From the NCBI GenBank assembly GCA_028583405.1, contig CM053258.1:4557738-4621737 (forward strand): a stretch of 64,000 nt of DNA, in the 5' to 3' direction. The notes under the pieces were generated by a model. That model saw nothing but the letters and a program-made list of their open reading frames with translations. It searched no databases and was not told where the DNA came from. The stretch comes from Pogonophryne albipinna. Its lineage: Eukaryota; Chordata; Actinopteri; Perciformes; Artedidraconidae. The translations under genes and the position numbers were made by a program. Below are positions 1 to 23,400 of this stretch, piece by piece. Every line of letters starts with the position of its first letter. Within the stretch, counting starts at the first letter, position 1.

Positions 1-283
1 TCCTTTTCAATAATCTTCTAACAACAAGCTTCACATCTCCTAATACTTTTTTAATCTTTTTGCCAATTTCAGGTCACTGGAGCTCAGTGCACAAATGGGA
101 CACAAATGAAAACAAATGAAGAAGGCTGTGCTTGAGACTCAGGTAGGGAACAGGTTCAGTGTTTGAGCGCAGCAGAGAAAAGGTTAGCCATGCCAGAGGA
201 TATTGCTCAGTGACCTTCATGGTGTCAGAAGCTCATGTGCAATGCATCCTGGTACATCAGGGCAATGATGGAACAGTTTTGAG

Positions 284-584
284 TAGGGCTGCTCAATTAA
301 TCGTATTTTAATCGCAATTACGATTTAGGCTTGCAACGATTACGAAAACAACGTAATCGAAATAAAACGATTATTTTCGTATTATTAGTATTTTTTATTT
401 GTTTTCAGTTGAATTATACTTAAAGTTCAGGGTAATGAACTGTTAAAAACATAATGTTCACATTTTTTTTTTGCACTAAATGGATGTTTTCAAAGTAAAT
501 GGATAATCGTTTTTAATAATCGTGATATCAATTATTGACCCAAATAATCGAGATTATGATGTTTGCCATAATCGAGCAGCCCTA
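284..584. mobile_element. 301-bp hAT-type MITE with perfect 8-bp target-site duplication
   Basis: The element is bounded by inverted ends TAGGGCTGCTC and GAGCAGCCCTA. It is flanked by identical 8-bp direct repeats GTTTTGAG at 276-283 and 585-592, the hallmark length for hAT superfamily insertion. The interior is AT-rich with ATTAATCG/AATCGAG-like subterminal motifs and no coding capacity. It lies in the 3' flank of garem2. Confidence 0.88.
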
Positions 585-1144
585 GTTTTGAGAAAAGGAG
601 CAATCAGCTTTCTCTGTCAATACACTGAAAACTGCCTACATTTACCATCCCTACTATTGAACATCCACATTAACGGCAGGGAATTTTAACTTCAATGCAC
701 CTTTTTTATAATGAGGAAAACTCAAATGAAACTCCTCCAGTTTATATGGAGAATGAAGGAATTGAATGGAGGCCCCACAAATCCATATACTGCTCAAACC
801 TTTAGCTGTCTCAAAGTATAACGATGTTTCGTGACTATGTTCCCTAAAGACAAATTGAAACAGGGCACTTTAATCATATAGCTCCCATTTGTAGCTATTT
901 GTTAGTAAACTAGTCCCAGTCTGTGATTCAGACAGGAATTTGCAGTCAGACTCGAGTGTCAGTTCGACAGTTTGACCACAGGGTGGCGTGGTTTCCTTCA
1001 GCAAAGTCTCAGCTTCAGTCAGTGGGGCTCAGCAACCACTTGGTCACAGTGAAAGGCACATTCAGGATGGCTCAGTAGCCAACAGGCACATTATCAGGAT
1101 TGTGTGTGTGTGTGTGTATGTGTGTGTGTGTGTGTGTACGTGTG
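285..1144 (-). other. garem2: garem2 3' UTR (extent inferred)
   Basis: The stretch downstream of the TAA at 1145-1147 on the minus strand starts almost at once with an AC microsatellite. Candidate poly(A) signals on the minus strand are ATTAAA at 874-869 and AATAAA at 399-394; the second lies inside the hAT MITE at 284-584. Which one is used is unknown. Confidence 0.4.
1099..1144. repeat. (TG)n/(CA)n microsatellite next to the garem2 stop codon
   Basis: About 46 bp of TG dinucleotides, interrupted by TA and AC steps, end within a base or two of the minus-strand stop codon. On the gene's strand the 3' UTR therefore opens with ACACACGTACAC-type sequence. Confidence 0.9.
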
Positions 1145-12736
<11,592 letters not shown>

Positions 12737-13100
12737 CCTCCCGGGTCATCACGCTACCGGAGATAAGGGTGCTGATAACGGGGAAGATAATAGCGGTGGT
12801 GGTGGTGATAACGATGGAGATGGGGAGGGTGGTGGTGGTATGATGGCAAAGAGTTTCGCCATGTTTGAATGTAGGAAAAAAGGGAGCGCAGTCACAGTCG
12901 GTGCGCAAAAGGGGTGGGAGGGAGAGTAAGATCTTTCTCTCTTTTTCTCCCTCTCTGTCATTCAGGATTTGTCCACCCCCACACATACGCGAGAACAAGA
13001 CAGCACAAACGAGTTTATTAACATTTATAATGGAGATCACATATGCAGAAGCTTCCTTTCTATCTGGCCTAAGCTTATCTGATTGATACCCTGCCATGTA
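12737..13100 (-). promoter_or_regulatory. garem2 5' leader and promoter-proximal region
   Basis: Upstream of the garem2 start on the minus strand the sequence is rich in ACC/ATC triplets (about 12785-12845), followed by a purine/pyrimidine-skewed stretch near 12900-12960. Minus-strand upstream ATGs are present, one of them 13 nt before the main start and overlapping it in another frame. No clear TATA box was seen. The transcription start cannot be fixed from sequence alone. Confidence 0.4.
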
Positions 13101-14999
13101 GCTTCATGTTTTCTCATCAATTATTGCAGCACTTTGTCCACAGAGGTAAATCTGGTGTGTGGGTGGCAGGTTAGGTGAAAGATGCAGGGACTTTTCCATG
13201 TAGGGACTTTTCCATGTAGGATTTCTCAATATTTCCTCCCAAGGTACCTTCAGGGTGGTACATTTACTAAAGTGATTTACTGGAGTATCATTAAATATAT
13301 TTTTTAGGAATAGTAAGGCAGTGCAAAACAGGCAATTCAAAGTGCTTTACAAAACAAAGATTTAAAGTCTAAAAACATACAAACATAGAAAATTACTATC
13401 CAACAAAATTAGACAACTAAAACATTAAAATGTGATTTTAAAGGTTAATGTTTTATCAGAAATAATCCAGAATAATATGTACTATACATGCTAAATGTTC
13501 CAATCCCTAAAACACCACCAGTATAGACAGTATATGAAATATAAGGGGCCGTCATGATGTTTTAGTCAATGCACTTTGTATAGCCGGCATGATAAACTGG
13601 AAACCAGGGGCAGTAAGCAACCATGACAGCTCCCCTAGACTCTCAGGCCAGACATGTATTTAATGATGTGACATTACGGTAGAACAAATTCATGAATGCC
13701 CACACACCGGTATTTCTCATTCCTCCTGTCAGAAACAATTCTCCTCAGTCCCAAGGAGAGCAGCTCTGCAAAAGGTTACTACTACTAAAATGTTCATATT
13801 CTTTTTTAACTGGTTTTGAGGTGAATGTTATTCTTACATTTAATATAACTAATGAGCTGATAGAGAGATAGTTTCCAAATAAGAACAACATTTCATATTT
13901 ACAATTTTCAGAGTATTGACTCCATTTAAAGAAGTCCCATTTCTAGCACACATACAGTAGTGATGTTGCAGAAGTGGAATCAGTTTATCCATCTCTTCAC
14001 TCAGCACTAAACCTCTTTTGCCCCAGGCAGGATTCTGGTCAAATCACTCTTAGTTCACTGAACCAAACTGAAAACGGAAACGGATTCATTTGTTGTCGGT
14101 TTTTTGCCAACAAACGTGTTGCAGTGTGCCAAAACCCGAGTGAGTAGTTCCAAGGTAAAAGCAAAAAGGGTCGAGTGTGCAGATTGGATGTATTGTAGTA
14201 GGCTCAATTGGGATAATCCCCTCACACATTGTTGATTAAATTAGTGATGCCTTGCCTAACCGACAACTCACACATCCACTCATGACCAAATATGGCAGTG
14301 CTGTAGTTTATTCTGTCGGTCAATTAGTTAAAACGTAAACTCAAACTGTGATTCATTAGCTTTTAATAGCTCACTCATTGTAGCACAACTGCATGGCAAA
14401 CACAACTAAAGGACTGCATAATACATACTGAACCAATGTACGAATGTTGTTTACTCCAATTTTAAACATCATTGACACAATTTAGATTCAGTAGTTGGTT
14501 AGAGAAAATGTCTGATGATGTCCAAAAGTATTATTCAAGTCTTAGCTCCACACTAGCTAGCATCCCTTTTTAAAAGTGGTATTGACCATGTTGAAATACA
14601 TACTGTGTAGGGCAGGGCAATATGAAGGAAGTCTAATAACACAATGTTTAACCAAATACCTTGATAATGCAACAATATTAGATTTAATGCTTTCACAAAA
14701 TATTTACACATTAGATTTATTTTCATTCGATAGCATTGATCTCTGAAATCTGGGGGATTCAGAGAACATACATTTAATGTATTACCAGGAAGACTACATT
14801 TATTCCATATTACGATTAACTAAATCTAAGATATCTTGTCTCATATCACAATATGGATATATTCCCCAGTCCTATTTCTCTATAGACACCATAATCTGCT
14901 CTCTGTTTTTATAATAAGTTACTGCTGAACAAAATAATGTGACTACACTCTATAGCCCCAACAAAGCCAACAACGAAATGATACGTTTTAGATAGCAAC
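13101..14999. other. Intergenic spacer between garem2 and atp5mj
   Basis: About 1.9 kb of AT-rich sequence. I see one small direct duplication, GGGACTTTTCCATGTA twice in tandem at 13187-13218, and no supported gene or RNA. Its right end is set by the atp5mj poly(A) signal. Confidence 0.5.
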
Positions 15000-15005
15000 T
15001 TTATT
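15000..15005 (-). terminator. atp5mj: atp5mj poly(A) signal AATAAA
   Basis: AATAAA on the minus strand lies about 105 nt after the stop codon of atp5mj, in the expected place for 3' end formation of this short transcript. Confidence 0.75.
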
Positions 15006-15107
15006 GGTTCCATATTAACAAAAATTCAAATGTGAAGCTGGACTTCTGGACTAACGATGGGGCCATATTTTCACAGCAGGGGGAGGGTTGGTTGACATGG
15101 TGGAAAC

Positions 15108-15962
15108 TTAATGGGCAGACTCTGCAAAAGAGGAGCACAAAAAGGACACGTTTAAAACCAAACAAAATTCAATGTAATCAAGCAAGGTCAGAATAACAAC
15201 GTATTGAGTCAAGTTGGTTGCAGACAAGCTAGCTAACATTGATAGAAAGCTGATCAGGTTGTTTTTATCAATCTGCGAGACAAGATGAACACCCTCCGCT
15301 TTGCTAGCATTATATTTTGTGTGAGAACAATTATGCTTTTGCCCACCAGTGCTATGTTATTTACCAATACCAGGTACTCCTATAGTATGAATAAACACAA
15401 ATGTATGGCTACTTACTTGCATCCTCAGCCTTTTTGCCTGAGAAAGAAAGAAACAGAAAGGTATTAATTCAAATGTTCCCAAACCACTGAAACACAGCTT
15501 TTTAAGTATCCAAGCAACTTCAGCTGCTTACATTTACTCTGGACTAAGCATGTCATGAGATCCCAAATATTTGTAACAAGTCGAGCTAAAATGTTTTAAA
15601 ACGACAGTACTCGTTCTTCTCCAGTATCATATGCACCACAACAAATGTCACCTTTATCACGGCTTCCCTTCATTTTAGTTGATCAATTCATGAGAACTAC
15701 AATATATGATCAAAGTGATGACGGCAAATTTGGAAACAGATATCCCATTACATAACAAAAAACAAACTACATTACTCTACATACTGTTTTTATTATGGAC
15801 TTCAATTTCAACATACTGTACAAAAGTGTTCAACTCACCTCCAAAAGCAAGTCTGGAGTATGCGAATGTATAGAGGCCAACTCCCACCCAGACCTCTTGG
15901 TAGGCCTTTGTATAGTAAGGGCTCATCTTGGTGAAAAAGCTTGCAAATGCGCTCCCAGCCAT
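15108..15962 (-). CDS. atp5mj: ATP synthase subunit ATP5MJ (6.8-kDa mitochondrial proteolipid), complete
   Basis: Small inner-membrane subunit of mitochondrial F1Fo ATP synthase, in the membrane part near subunits a and 8. Coding exons in order: 15962-15839 (124 nt), 15437-15417 (21 nt), 15121-15108 (14 nt to TAA), giving 52 residues with agreeing phases. The core KMSPYYTKAYQEVWVGVGL matches the family motif PYYTKVYQEIWIGMGL of human ATP5MJ (C14orf2/MP68); the hydrophobic stretch at about residues 24-36 is the single membrane segment. The C-terminus is short and polar, GGKKAEDAKSAH, as in the human protein's Lys/Ala/His-rich tail. The ATG follows an acceptor directly (CCCATAG|ATGG), so a non-coding exon lies upstream. 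No cleavable presequence is evident, as in the family. Confidence 0.9.
15417..15437 (-). CDS. atp5mj: 21-nt coding microexon of atp5mj
   Basis: Between CTCAG and GTAAGT the exon GCAAAAAGGCTGAGGATGCA+A encodes seven in-frame codons' worth of sequence (phase 1 to phase 1). It joins GGA-G to A-AG of the last exon without a shift. Skipping it would keep the reading frame and shorten the tail by seven residues. Confidence 0.85.
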
Positions 15963-16997
15963 CTATGGGAGAAAAACAGCAAGGGCATAGTCTTAATACA
16001 GTATGTACAATCTCAAACAACAGTTTATTTCAGTCTAGGCATCATTGGAACATCAGAAACACTCACTTAAAAAGGGTCATTCATTTTTTGAGAGACAACA
16101 AACTTAATTCACAATTTTACCGATTTGTTAATCTTGTGCTTTCCTGGTAGGTTTTTAAATGTCATTTTATAATGTGATTCCGCTGCACTATATCTTGCAC
16201 ATATTTATAAGGAAAGCACTTTAATTGACTTGTGTTGAAAGGTATTCTATAAATAAACTTGCCTAGAACTATTTTTGGATATTTAATTAATCTTTAAATG
16301 GGTCCTACTTCCGGCACAATCGATTTTATACTGCTGTAATGTTGACTAAAGCTACGTTTTTGTAGCTGAATCCTGCATTGAGACAATGTTGTTAACATTA
16401 GTCGATATCAAGTTATCTGGGTTGCTTAAAGCTACAGTGACCCTTAGCTATGTCAGGCCTTGCTAAGGACTTTGGAAACCTATGAAATACTGATTAAAAG
16501 AACATGTTAAGAAAGGCACGCATTCACTTCTCAATGCATTTACTGTTATAGGGAAACTATGCATTATTTGTATTGACGTGTCAAATAAGTTATCATTACT
16601 GACAACAACGTCATTTATTTGGCTAATGCTACCTGGCACTAACATTACAACCTGGCAGTCATGGTTAGCATTATGTGTACAATACACGCCCATTACATCA
16701 AACGAGAGTATTCAAAGCGGTTATATAGATATATGATATCAATGTTGATGTAATTAAACTTGTATAGCTAACTATTTCAATCAATGATAGATGCTAGCGT
16801 GTTAGCATGTTCTCAGCTGTACAGTACAACCATAGAGAATGCTAGTAGCAGGAAGCTAGCGGGCTAACTGAGTACACCTGCAAGAATAGCAAACAAAGCT
16901 ACAATAGCTTCATTTCAAATTGCTGGCGTGAGACAACAACGGTTTTTCTGTTTAGAATGAAGTTACTTTGCTTAATACGTGTATATTCTTCCCTTAC

Positions 16998-17075
16998 CTT
17001 TCAGTTTGTCCCTGCAGTGAGAAGGTCAGTGCTCTGTTGCTAATCGTCAAAGTCGTGGTGAAGTCTTCTTCTACG
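16998..17075 (-). other. atp5mj: atp5mj 5' non-coding exon and promoter side
   Basis: On the minus strand the sequence CAAACTGAAAG|GTAAGGG gives a strong donor at 16998/16997, which pairs with the acceptor at 15963. This fits the short untranslated first exon typical of nuclear mitochondrial-protein genes. The 5' end near 17070 is a guess. Confidence 0.6.
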
Positions 17076-17671
17076 CTGTGCAGTGTTTTCTACAGGTTTG
17101 GATATGCAGCGCCACCAAATGGAGGTACAAGAATACGTTTACTTTGATAACTGTCTAGCTAGCTCCACCCTGAGGACTTGACATAACACAACACATTATT
17201 ATTTTCTACTTTAAACGTTTTCTTTAAAGGCATTTGAAATATCGGCGTTATTTGCTCTTTCACAACACACATTTGTGAAAAGTGCACAGTTGTTTCCATA
17301 TTTACAGATTCAGAACCATTTAATTATAATTAAATATAATAAAGTTTAAAGAAACCAATGATGTTATGTTAAAAAAACGGGTCACTAGTATACATGCATC
17401 TATTATAGCTAAAACAAATGTAATACCTTTCCATTTGATCTGATTTCGTTTCACTGATTCTACAATTTCCATCTAGCTAAGGAAACGTTATTTTGATCAG
17501 TTCTGTCAACAAAGGGTAAGCGTATCTAGGTCATTCTTAATGTGTCTTCTCTTGAGGATTTCACGGCAAAGCTAACAGTATGGATGGATAAGTCAACAAT
17601 CGTAAAACTCAAAAAGTGTTTTGCATGATTATGTGAAGAAAAATGCTGTGGACATACACTACTACAATAAC
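17076..17671. promoter_or_regulatory. Spacer upstream of atp5mj in the head-to-head interval
   Basis: AT-rich DNA between the atp5mj first exon and the hAT element. It is the likely location of atp5mj promoter sequence, but no specific element could be recognised. Confidence 0.3.
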
Positions 17672-17679
17672 CTTCCAAC

Positions 17680-19164
17680 CAGTACTCGAGTTGAGGGGGG
17701 ATGAGGGGGGATGGCATCCCCCCTGAAATAAAAACGGTCAAAATCATCCCCCTTCTAAAGCTGCCATTCCCCCTTTCCATCCCTTTTGTAATTTTATCAA
17801 TGAACGTGACACTGGTATTACTGCTATTTCAACATTAATTTTGCGCATTTTGAGTAAAATACTGTGGGCGAGGGAGCACGCACACACGCAATGACATTCT
17901 TACCAAGTCACTGACGCTATACTATGCGAGTGCCCTAGAGGGCGCCAGAGCGCCGTGATGCGCCTATTTGATCGATGCCAGAAGCGCAGGTAACGGTCAT
18001 CACAATGGCCAAGCGACCAGGAGGACAACGCGATCTGAGGGACTTCATATTTAAAAATACTAAAAATAACATTTCAGGTAAGTCAAGAGTCAGTAATCTT
18101 AGTCATTACTCATTACTTTAGTCACCAAAGGTGGAATCTATGGACATAAGCAGCAATAACAACTTAGTTTGGAGTTATACGTTTTTCTCTCGTGTTAGCT
18201 AGCTGGTAAGACTCAAAACTGTTGATGAAATGATACCACCAGCACCAGAAGAGCTGAAACCCCTCCTTCAAGCAGTGAACACTCTGGTCATCTCCACAGC
18301 TGAGTGTGAACGTGGGTTTAGTCAGATGAACATTAGGTAAAAAGCATGTCAGCCTTGCTTTTCATCAAGTGAACCCTCCACTGAATAAGTTCAGACCAGA
18401 GGTATATGTCAAGACTTGGCTTCAAAGCCATTGCTTAGCTAACAATCCGAATGATTATGAACATCTTTGGAAACTTCTATGAGATGGGGGAGAGTGGAGT
18501 AATCAGCCATTGACAACATTGGTCCTATTTTGTATTATCTGTATAATCTTTTAATATATTTTCATATGTTGTAAACAATTTCAATTTGAAATTAATGCCC
18601 TGTTAAAAAAAGTAACATTTCATGAAGTGTTTAATTTACATAATGATTTAATTAATTACGATAAAAATGTAACCCTTTAGATACCTGTTTTGATCGTATA
18701 CCAGTAACTGCTTTTTAAAAAAAAATACACTATAATTCAATATTCTAAAAACAAATTTGACTTTATTATTAGTATAATCAGTTGACCCATCTGAATAATA
18801 AATGAGGGACTGTTAACCTACAAAATTTGTACCATAGACTTCCATTATAACCACATTTTTGTATCCCTTCCCCCCCTTTAAATTAAAGTGAAAAAAAGAT
18901 TTTGCACTAATTGTCCTCTGCATTTGACCCTAAATGTTAGTGGTGCCATGGCAGCCCGGGGACCGACTCTAATTCTGAGGTGCCTTGGTCAAGAGCAATG
19001 AAAGGAGTATCTGAACATCCATAACATGCATGTTGTTTTAGGAGTATAATAATTATCTTTATGCTGGTTGGTCTCCCACCCTCGGCGGGTTATCAGCACA
19101 AATTATGTCCCCATATGATAAAATCCACCATCCCCCCTGATTTTTTTTTACAACTTGAGTACTG
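17680..19164 (+). mobile_element. 1.5-kb internally deleted hAT transposon
   Basis: The terminal inverted repeats are CAGTACTCGAGTTG and CAACTTGAGTACTG, 13 of 14 matching. They are flanked by 8-bp direct repeats CTTCCAAC (17672-17679) and CTTCTAAC (19165-19172), 7 of 8 identical, indicating hAT insertion and some age. Subterminal GGGGGATGAGGGGGGATGG and the matching CCCCCCT block near the right end are further arms. The interior keeps scraps of a transposase gene (see 18005-18480). Confidence 0.88.
18005..18480 (+). pseudogene. Remnant of hAT transposase gene
   Basis: An initial ATG opens MAKRPGGQRDLRDFIFKNTK and meets a donor-like CAGGTAAGT at about 18075. After deleted sequence, about 18235-18345 encodes EELKPLLQAVNTLV and STAECERGFSQMN, the conserved core of the hAT C-terminal dimerisation domain, then stops. 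A shifted frame at 18391-18480 gives VKTWLQSHCLANNP. Most of the catalytic domain is missing, so it cannot be active. Confidence 0.75.
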
Positions 19165-19172
19165 CTTCTAAC

Positions 19173-20422
19173 CCCTTACTTTCACATCATGGTGTCTCTT
19201 TTCCAATATCATGCTTTGTTAGATAGTTTTAGACTTCCCACAGGAACATTGTAACTATCTTATTTGCTGCTCTGCTTTCTGGTGCCTGTGCCAGTGCCAT
19301 AACAGGTGGGAATTTGAGGTGAGGGTGCAGCTGCTGCGTTGCCCATGCTGACTGTCAACTATGTCTGATCACCATAGTGAAACAACAAATAAAACACTGA
19401 CACTGCTGTCAAGGGTAAAGTTGGCATTGTGTAATGTGCTCCACTGTCGGTGCACCTTGTTGCTCTTCAGGTGAATGGAAAATCCTTAAAGGAGCACTTT
19501 ACTCAAAATGAAACCAAATGAGAGAGAAAAGGAAGATTCATTTTTTTAATAAACATGTCCAGTCATAAGTTGGTATGACCCCTAAAAGGAACTTAAAACA
19601 GTTTCACATTAATGCATTAAACAAAAGTACATTTCCAGAGACACTGACTGTGTTTTGTTTCCTGAAACATCAGTAACAAGGATCTGCTTTTGCAAACACA
19701 GCTGAAACCAAACCAGTTGACTCTGGCATTTGGCAAGAGAAAGTTTGAATGAGAGCCGGCAGGAGTGATTTGGGCCTGCAGTGAGCGTGGGCGGGACTTT
19801 CCACTCTTGTTTGTCCTCAAGCTCAAAAAGGCAAGAGGCACCTTGTTTCATTTATGAGCACCGACAGCCAAGTCCTATTAGAAGGGACTTCATCGCAGCG
19901 TTGTGCCAATCTGAAAGGATACAGCTGAGGATATTTAGTGTTCATGTTACACACCCTACTGTTCTTCATTGTTAGACATTATGTACTTCAATTCAATTCA
20001 AAACCTTTATTTATCCAGGTAAAATCCCATTGAGATCAATGATCTCTTTTTCAAGGGAGACCTAGCTGTGATCCGTGACTACAGTCCTACTACAGGTATG
20101 TTGAAGACTTGTGACCTGGCCTGTTATTTCTGTGTGTGTTTGTAGAGACGGACTAGCTACTTCCATACAGAGCAGGTATTTATTTGAGCTCTTTGTTGAA
20201 TGTTTGCAAGTGTGTACTTGTGTCTGTCTGAGGTAAAGTATGGGTGTGTTCATAACGTGACTAATCAAACAGTGGCGGCGGTTAACTTAAATGTTATGGA
20301 AGAAACTTGGACACTGCAGTATTTACCCTTGGTATTGTTGATTTCTCTCGAGTGGAACACTTTCTAATCTACGTCTTGTGCATCTTTACTGAGGTTGATC
20401 TCCTGCTGTGGTCAGAGGCTAC
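19173..20422 (+). promoter_or_regulatory. syne2: syne2 upstream region and 5' UTR
   Basis: This holds the promoter side of syne2. It includes a LINE-derived fragment at 19989-20066. The 150 nt before the ATG (TTGATTTCTCTCGAGTGGAA onward) could be 5' UTR; a CAG acceptor-like site at about 20415 would allow an upstream non-coding exon. No TATA box or CpG island stands out. Confidence 0.4.
19989..20066. repeat. LINE-derived dispersed repeat fragment
   Basis: AAAACCTTTATTTATCCAGG, then CCCATTGAGATCAATGATCT and TTTTCAAGGGAGACCT form a sequence found at high copy number in fish genomes, usually classed as the tail of a CR1/L2-type LINE. The assignment is from memory of the consensus. Confidence 0.5.
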
Positions 20423-23400
20423 ATGGCTTCAGGTGTAGCAGAGGAAGACGATGGAGGCATTCCATTGGACATCGACAACGTGCACATGCTCCTCCAAGGT
20501 CAGTCTATTCCTGTACATGATGTTGTGACATGTGATGTGCTGCAGCGGAGAAACCGTGCTGGCTAAACTTTGAAATGTGTTGAGGAGATTTCAATCCATT
20601 TTGCATTACTAGGATGTGATGTATACTGTATGTAAGTCGCTTTGGATAAAAGCGTCTAACAAGTAACATGTAATGTAATAATATATATGTGTTCATCAAC
20701 TAAAGAAGTGCTTGAAAAGTGAAAATAAATATATTTTAAAGGCAGCTTAAAGGTGGGGTAGGTAAGTTTGAGAAACCGGCTCGAGATACACTTTTTGTTA
20801 TATTCCATGGAATGCTCTTAACATCCCGATAGCAATGAATATCTGAAGTGCTTTGACAAAAAATCCATACAAAAATGTCATCTGTGGAAGCCGTGGCGCT
20901 GTAAAAAGCACGACCAATCATCTGAGCCGGCCCGGCTAAAATAACTGGATGGCCTACCTGCCTGTCAGCCTTCCATCTGTGCACAAACTTGTCTCGTGCC
21001 CTCATTGGTCATGTGCGCGTTCGTGTGTGTTGGAGGAGGGGCTCTGTAAGGAAGTGGCAGATTTGTTCAGGCTGTGTACTTTCAAATTCTGGCGCACTCG
21101 AGCTGGTTTCTCCATTCTTACCTACCCCACCTTTAAATTATTGTTTGCTGAGAGTGGAGGTGATGTTTCCCTGTGCACTGACAATTTGTATAATCTGTTT
21201 ACTATTTCACATGTGTGGAGATTAAGTGAACTAGTTAGCAGCTTGTTAAAAACCACATGCAATAGAAGGCACTTGTTAAAAGGGATTTCAGCTCGTTTTT
21301 CTTACTATTGACAATGATATATGAAGATTCCTGGCTTGTGTTTGGTATGAACTCTTTACAAAATGCTTACATATTATCTCTTTGTTTTTGCTCCATTTCA
21401 ATTCTCCTCTTTCATTTGTTTCAGTATTGTTAATTGTGTTACTAGCCATGTGATAGCATACATGATTTTTGAAAGGACAATAAACTATTGTGTTATAATA
21501 AGGAAATAGGAAAATCTGATATGTTTGTTGGGTAACATCAACAAGTCTCCATGTGACTCCATCATTAGTTAGAAGGAACATTTCATTTCCTGGTCTAAAT
21601 TGTTCTTGAGTCACGTTGCTTTCATTTTTTTGTTGTGACTTCATGCGGGGGATCTACTGCACAGTAAATGTGTAATGATTGCTTTATTCTTTGAAAATAA
21701 ACTTGTAAGTTAACCATGTTCATTAATCAGACAGATATTTAGTTACCAAACATGCTTGTACTAACAATTTTGTTATGCTGTTTGAAAATGATGGAAATGT
21801 TGTTTTTATTCAACATTTACCTGTTGAATTAAGTGTAACCACTGCAGATGGTAACATGGGAACAATATGAGATATACATGGCACCTTTAACATAAGAAGT
21901 CTATGTAAGAATCTATAATTGTTTTTCTTTACCTGATAAACATATTTGCCTTACAATGGCCTGTAGCAGAAGTGTATTATTATTTGGTGAAGCTATTTGC
22001 TGCTGTTTGTACTGGCACGTCAGGTGAACTGGGCGGAGTGGAGTGATTAAAATGCTCAGGACTTTCCTGCCTTGGCATGCTCCTAAACAAACAGTTTAAC
22101 TTGTACAGCAACACAAAAACTCCCTTGGCAAAAGGTCTAAATCTCAAGGTAGGTATCAGGAGTCAAAAGGCCTAGCTGCTCACGACATGAAACATAACGA
22201 ACTGACAAAGGAACAAAGAAACACCAGGGCTATATATAGGTGAGGGGGATGGGCGCAGGTGAAAACAATCAGGGAGGGGCCAAGCACAAGCATAATTCAG
22301 TTAAAAAGGATGTACAGAAACACTTTTTTGGAAAAATATGAGAGGTGATTGAAGATGAGAAATTATTGTATATGTATGAATAAATGTAAATGTATGTAGG
22401 AATAACTTGCATAATGATTTAAAGGACAATCATTGATCAAGTAAGGGGTGGGAATTAATAAGCATTTGCTTCCTCCTACTCCCTTTCGGACACATATGAT
22501 TTATTATTATTATTAATATGAAGACTTTTTTTGTTTTTTTGTTGAATATACAAATATTACCATGAATGTGGATAAATACTGTATTATAACAATACAGTAT
22601 TCTGTTTTTCACATTTGTTATTTTTTAATCTGTTCGAAATAAAGATTGAAAATGAAATGAAATGAAAATGAATCCGAAATGAATTAAAGCAAATTATTTC
22701 ATTTGATGAAAAGATAACCAACATTTTTCACATAGCTCTACTGTACTTGTCAGTATACCCTTCAAACTAAAATACATTTCCAAAACTACCTGCATTTTCT
22801 TTAAGTTTCTGTTCCATAATACCGTAGGAAAAAACACGTTATAATGAGTTAAATATTCATGTTTTGGCAACACAAGCTTAGGGACATCTCCAGTACCATG
22901 CCTCAATGTGTGTGTGCATATGTCTGCTTCAGAGTCCATCACTGCTGTGTGTCTCTGTGTATATTTGCTGTGTCTCTCAGTATCTATGTCTGTCTGTCAC
23001 TGTCTTGGAAGCAATCCCATCCTGCAGCCAGATCTGAGACGGTAGCCTTACTTTAGCTCAAACAGGAAGCCGGCCACTGTGGCTCATGTGGTGTTAGTTA
23101 TATGTTGTTAAAAGTACAATCTATTCTCCTTATTGATGGATTTATTGACTATTAGTTATAAGCATGGAGTGTCGAAAGGTCCTTTATTCCTCTGCTGTTG
23201 GTGAGTAGCTTATGGCCTTCCGGATGCTTAGATCAGAGACCCTACTGCTACTGTATTTTGAAATATCAGGATTATCACAGACTTTACAGAAGCATATTTC
23301 AGAGAGGGAAAGTCAGGGAAGGTCATGTTGCTTTTGAGGAAGATACTGTAATATATTTGACTTTTTTTCTGTGCATTTGTTTGCATTAGTTGCTCTTCTC

